From a virus: a stretch of 32,967 nucleotides of DNA. The stretch is from positions 1 through 32,967 of the IMG/VR virus record IMGVR_UViG_3300031985_000012. One strand, 5' to 3'. The translations under genes were made by a program, and so were the position numbers. This document shows positions 30,971 to 32,967 of this stretch, piece after piece; position 1 is the stretch's first letter, and every line of letters starts with the position of its first letter. Below the pieces are notes generated by a model. The model was not told the DNA's origin. It saw only the letters and a program-made list of their open reading frames with translations, and ran no database searches.

Positions 30971-31807
30971 TCAGGCTCCTTGTCGCGCCCACGCCGGAAG
31001 CGTGAGGGTTTCGATGTTCTGGGAATAGGCAGGCCATTCGTCCCTGGACATGCATTCGGCCAGGTCCAGCAGTTCGCGCCGGTAGACCTCCCGGCCGCGC
31101 GCCGCGTCTTCCGGGGCCAGTTGGTAGACGGCGACCGCGTAGGGTGCGGCCTTTTCCACAGCCACGAAGAAAAACGGAGTGTCCGGCGGCAGGCCCAGGG
31201 TGTCCACGTACCAAGCCTGCTGGACGTGGTAGCGGTGCTTGGCGACCGCCTTTGCGAACCCGGCCGGGCTTGCGTCCTCGGCCGTCTTGAGGTCCAGGAC
31301 GTAGCTCAGGCTGTCGAGCAGCTTGTCAGGGCGGGCCTTGGCCAGCACACCGCTGCGCTTGTCGGGATAGTTCCACCTGGAGGCCTCCACCGGACCGGGG
31401 ATGTCCATGAGGTCGCGGGCGGACCTGTGCGCCCGCACTGATTTCATCATGCCCTCCAGCGCGGCGTGCTCTTCGGCGCTGACGATCTCGGCCCCGGATA
31501 CCCGCTCCAGGAACTCGGCCCAGGCATCCTTGCCGGCCTTGGTGTTTTTGGCCGGCCCGTCGTAGACCGCGAGGCGACACAGGTCCGGCTCCAGCAGATA
31601 CCGGTGAAAGATGCGCCCGAAGCGTAGGGCGGGTGTGCTGCGCTCGTCCTGCTCCAGGAAGGCCCGGTAGTGCGCAGGGGACCGGGCGAAGTGCTCAAGC
31701 CCGGACCTGGAGACGCCCGGGGCGGCCCTGTAGACCTCGTGGGGGACCACGATCAGGCCCCGGCCCACGAGGTCGGCCCCTGGCGGAAGAGTGTCGGGGG
31801 TGAACAT
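30971..31807 (-). CDS. RecE-like 5'-3' exonuclease (PD-(D/E)XK, exodeoxyribonuclease VIII type)
   Basis: A 278-residue nuclease of the type encoded with RecT. It has VSRSGLEHFARSPAHYRAF (32-50) and ALRFGRIFHRYLLEP (60-74), with H68 typical of the family. The catalytic core follows: KARPDKL (D161), YVLDLKTAEDA with D172 and K174, and YHVQQAWYVD (193-202) with the conserved Gln and Tyr. It would resect double-stranded ends to 3' overhangs for RecT loading. Size is that of the isolated nuclease domain, not full-length E. coli RecE. The ATG follows the preceding stop by one base. Confidence 0.85.
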   Translation of the reverse strand: MFTPDTLPPGADLVGRGLIVVPHEVYRAAPGVSRSGLEHFARSPAHYRAFLEQDERSTPALRFGRIFHRYLLEPDLCRLAVYDGPAKNTKAGKDAWAEFLERVSGAEIVSAEEHAALEGMMKSVRAHRSARDLMDIPGPVEASRWNYPDKRSGVLAKARPDKLLDSLSYVLDLKTAEDASPAGFAKAVAKHRYHVQQAWYVDTLGLPPDTPFFFVAVEKAAPYAVAVYQLAPEDAARGREVYRRELLDLAECMSRDEWPAYSQNIETLTLPAWARQGA

Positions 31808-31808
31808 C

Positions 31809-32099
31809 TCAGGCCGCCCGTCCGCTTCCGGCCCGGCTCAGGCTGCCCGGGTAGTCGATTCCCGCCCCGCGCCGCAGGTCCGCCGCGTGGGCCGCTTCGT
31901 CCGCGGCCGCTTCCATGGCCTCGCCGCTGGGGTCGAAACGGGTGCAGTGCCCGCTGGCGGCCGTCCGGCACGGCGCGAGCCCGTGGACCATGAGCGGGGT
32001 CAGGCGCAGAGCCTCGGTAATCTCCTCGCAGGTCCCGCAGAGGCCGTCCTTGCTCTCCCAGTGGGCGCAATCCGCGCAACGCGCTCCGATGACGCTCAT
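31809..32099 (-). CDS. Small zinc-finger-like protein, unknown function
   Basis: A 96-residue protein with C8, C11, C21 and C24 (CADC and CGTC knuckles around a His-Trp) forming a probable zinc site, further Cys at 44 and 52, and an Ala-rich helical C-terminus. The ATG overlaps the stop of the 68-aa gene (ATGA), and the stop lies one base before the RecE-like start. Short phage proteins with a CxxC-HW start are common in recombination regions. Role unknown. Confidence 0.65.
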   Translation of the reverse strand: MSVIGARCADCAHWESKDGLCGTCEEITEALRLTPLMVHGLAPCRTAASGHCTRFDPSGEAMEAAADEAAHAADLRRGAGIDYPGSLSRAGSGRAA

Positions 32100-32302
32100 C
32101 TCCCGCCCTCCTTCCCCCGGAACTGCTCCAGGGCCTGGGCCGCGATGCGGCCGAATCCGGGGAAGGCCCCGGCGCGTCCGGCGTAGGTGATGGTCAGGCC
32201 CTGGCGCGCCAGGTCTGCCACCGCCCCGGACACCTCATCGGGCTCGCACTCCAGGCGGAGGCGTTGCCCGTCCAGCAGGTAGACCACTCTGGTGACGGTC
32301 AT
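32096..32302 (-). CDS. Small hypothetical phage protein
   Basis: A 68-residue protein beginning MTVTRVVYLLDGQRLRLE; two beta strands, a helix (DEVSGAVADLARQG) and another strand (LTITYAG) suggest a compact alpha/beta fold, with a basic helical end. Start and stop each overlap neighbours by 4 bp. The ribosome-binding site is weak, so coupling to the upstream 40-aa gene probably supports translation. No family recognised. Confidence 0.55.
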   Translation of the reverse strand: MTVTRVVYLLDGQRLRLECEPDEVSGAVADLARQGLTITYAGRAGAFPGFGRIAAQALEQFRGKEGGR

Positions 32303-32421
32303 TGGAGCAACCTGCCGATTTCGCGCTCGAAGGCCAGGAGGGCCAGGGCCATGATGCACACGGCCCCGTAGGCCCAGGTCAGGACCAGGTCCCAGTTGAT
32401 TGCGGCGATGAGCTTGCGCAT
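32299..32421 (-). CDS. 40-residue single-span membrane protein
   Basis: A very short gene with a strong ribosome-binding site (GGAGGGGAG) five bases before ATG. The product (MRKLIAAINWDLVLTW start, then AYGAVCIMALALLAFE) is one membrane helix of about 20 residues with a basic front and the end REIGRLLQ. Its stop overlaps the next start as ATGA, the same joint used by the neighbouring genes, which supports real coding. Function unknown; small early membrane proteins can be lysis modulators or exclusion factors. Confidence 0.6.
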   Translation of the reverse strand: MRKLIAAINWDLVLTWAYGAVCIMALALLAFEREIGRLLQ

Positions 32422-32445
32422 GTGTCTCCCCTCCCCCGTGCTTTC

Positions 32446-32478
32446 GGGCGGCCCTGGCCCAGGTTCCCAGGGCCGCCC
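32446..32478. repeat. 12-bp perfect GC hairpin in early operon
   Basis: GGGCGGCCCTGG (32446-32457) pairs with CCAGGGCCGCCC (32467-32478) with a 9-base loop. It stands just upstream of the 40-aa gene's ribosome-binding site. No T run follows on either strand. Confidence 0.75.
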
Positions 32479-32576
32479 CTACGTTGCCCACGATGGGCGT
32501 GCCCCTGCCGATCCGGTGCTTGCGGTGCGTGACGCGCCCGCAGCGCCCGGAAATTCGATCTTGCGGTCCTTGGTGA

Positions 32577-32603
32577 GGGCGGGAGTCTTGCCAACTCCCG
32601 CCC
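32577..32603. repeat. 10-bp perfect GC hairpin in early operon
   Basis: GGGCGGGAGT (32577-32586) pairs with ACTCCCGCCC (32594-32603) around a 7-base loop. The arm shares GGCGGGAGT with hairpin 1 at 29808. It follows the small ORF 32621-32743 on the minus strand; without a U tract it is not a standard terminator. The remaining sequence 32422-32620 shows no convincing gene. Confidence 0.75.
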
Positions 32604-32620
32604 CGTGGCTTGTGCCTGAC

Positions 32621-32743
32621 TTAAAGAATCGGGACTGACCATTCGCCAACCGAATGCGTTTGCCGACGGCGCAGGGGGCGATGCTCCCCTACAGAAGCCC
32701 GAGCCAGGCATCTCGGCAGCCACTCCGCGATCAGGATCAGCAT
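32621..32743 (-). CDS. Possible 40-residue protein
   Basis: An ATG at 32743 preceded by AGGAGAAACAAA, a good ribosome-binding site at the right distance, opens a 40-codon frame ending TAA. The product starts MLILIAEWLPRCLARAS and continues basic and polar. It lies between the repeat-protein gene and the hairpin at 32577. The evidence for coding is only the start signal and operon position; it may be a leader peptide or chance. Confidence 0.35.
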   Translation of the reverse strand: MLILIAEWLPRCLARASVGEHRPLRRRQTHSVGEWSVPIL

Positions 32744-32801
32744 TTTGTTTCTCCTGGTCACAGGTTGGGCCACCAAGGGCCGCAAGTCCGCAGCGCGAAT
32801 T

Positions 32802-32967
32802 TTACGCCACGGAATCCAAGATCAGCTTCACCAGCGTCTCGGCCGGGATGTCGGTGCGGGTCCCGGCGGCCTGGGCCACGGCCTGGCGCACGCGCCAGTC
32901 CGCGTCGGCGGCCAGCTTCACCAGCGTCTCGGCCGGGATGTCGGTGCGGGTCCCGGCGGCCTGGGCC
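32802..32967 (-). CDS. C-terminus of a HEAT/leucine-rich-variant-like repeat protein (5' end outside window)
   Basis: The visible 54 residues end in LILDSVA and contain almost two copies of a 30-residue unit built on ADADWRVRQAVAQAAGT followed by DIPAETLVKL. The W-R-V-R-x-A-V-A helix and the second Leu-rich helix (ETLVKLA) are the pattern of HEAT-like / LRV repeats, which stack into protein-binding solenoids. The repeat is exact at DNA level where both copies are visible. It appears to be the most upstream early gene in the window. Its partner and the total number of repeats are unknown. Confidence 0.6.
   Translation of the reverse strand, partial: AQAAGTRTDIPAETLVKLAADADWRVRQAVAQAAGTRTDIPAETLVKLILDSVA
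32823..32967. repeat. Exact coding direct repeat, 90-bp period
   Basis: The 55 bases at 32823-32877 recur without a mismatch at 32913-32967, where the window ends. The offset is 90 bp, i.e. 30 codons, equal to one protein repeat. Absence of synonymous differences shows recent duplication or gene conversion. Confidence 0.9.

Noticed and set aside
1-32967. tRNA genes, CRISPR arrays and IS elements
   Set aside because: No cloverleaf-type sequence, no regularly spaced repeat-spacer array and no transposase were recognised on reading both strands, although a covariance-model search was not possible here.

Overview
The window is GC-rich phage DNA: a lysogenic (integrase-encoding) podovirus, either a prophage or a free phage genome. 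No host gene is recognisable, so the host is inferred only from composition and protein flavour: a high-GC proteobacterium, possibly a Desulfovibrio relative (weak inference). The right-hand late module and the integrase lie back to back with no bacterial DNA between them. The sequence is therefore a circularly permuted or free phage genome, a prophage attached elsewhere, or a junction of two elements.

Layout. Bases 1-24,750 are one dense late operon on the + strand. Lysis-type membrane proteins (3-812) lead into small and large terminase (817-2668), two coiled-coil proteins of unknown role, and a head-tail connector portal (3784-5448). Next come a Bbp19-like protein, scaffold, Gp7-type major capsid protein, Bbp16-like cement, a HeH-domain protein and a capsid staple (5445-8537). 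The T7-like tail tube proteins A and B follow (8541-11465), then two GNAT-fold genes and four internal virion/ejection proteins (12335-20014), one carrying a probable BECR-fold nuclease domain. The operon ends with tail fibre, LamG-lectin protein, DUF4376 protein and a secreted thermonuclease (21827-24746), closed by an intrinsic terminator. The head resembles epsilon15/BPP-1, while the tail tube and ejection set resemble T7.

A minus-strand island (20053-21777) interrupts the late operon between the last ejection gene and the tail fibre. It holds a BRO-N antirepressor, a control region rich in inverted repeats, a clear terminator and two small membrane proteins of visibly lower GC. Position and content recall the immI region of phage P22. 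The antirepressor mRNA leader can fold into a roughly 20-bp multi-part hairpin that buries its own ribosome-binding site; this is the most interesting regulatory signal in the window.

Bases 25,018-32,967 are a minus-strand early operon. In transcription order it runs: HEAT/LRV-like repeat protein (partial, with an exact 90-bp DNA repeat), tiny ORFs, a 40-aa membrane protein, two small proteins, a RecE-like exonuclease, RecT with a cysteine-rich tail, an unknown double zinc-ribbon protein, two small Cys/coiled-coil proteins, a C5 cytosine methyltransferase, an excisionase-like protein and a tyrosine integrase. Most neighbours overlap by 4 bp (ATGA/GTGA), so they are probably translationally coupled. 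Five proteins of this block have Cys/His clusters. Strong GC-rich hairpins without U tracts sit in its intergenic gaps.

No tRNA, rRNA, CRISPR array, IS element, reverse transcriptase or CI-type repressor gene was seen.
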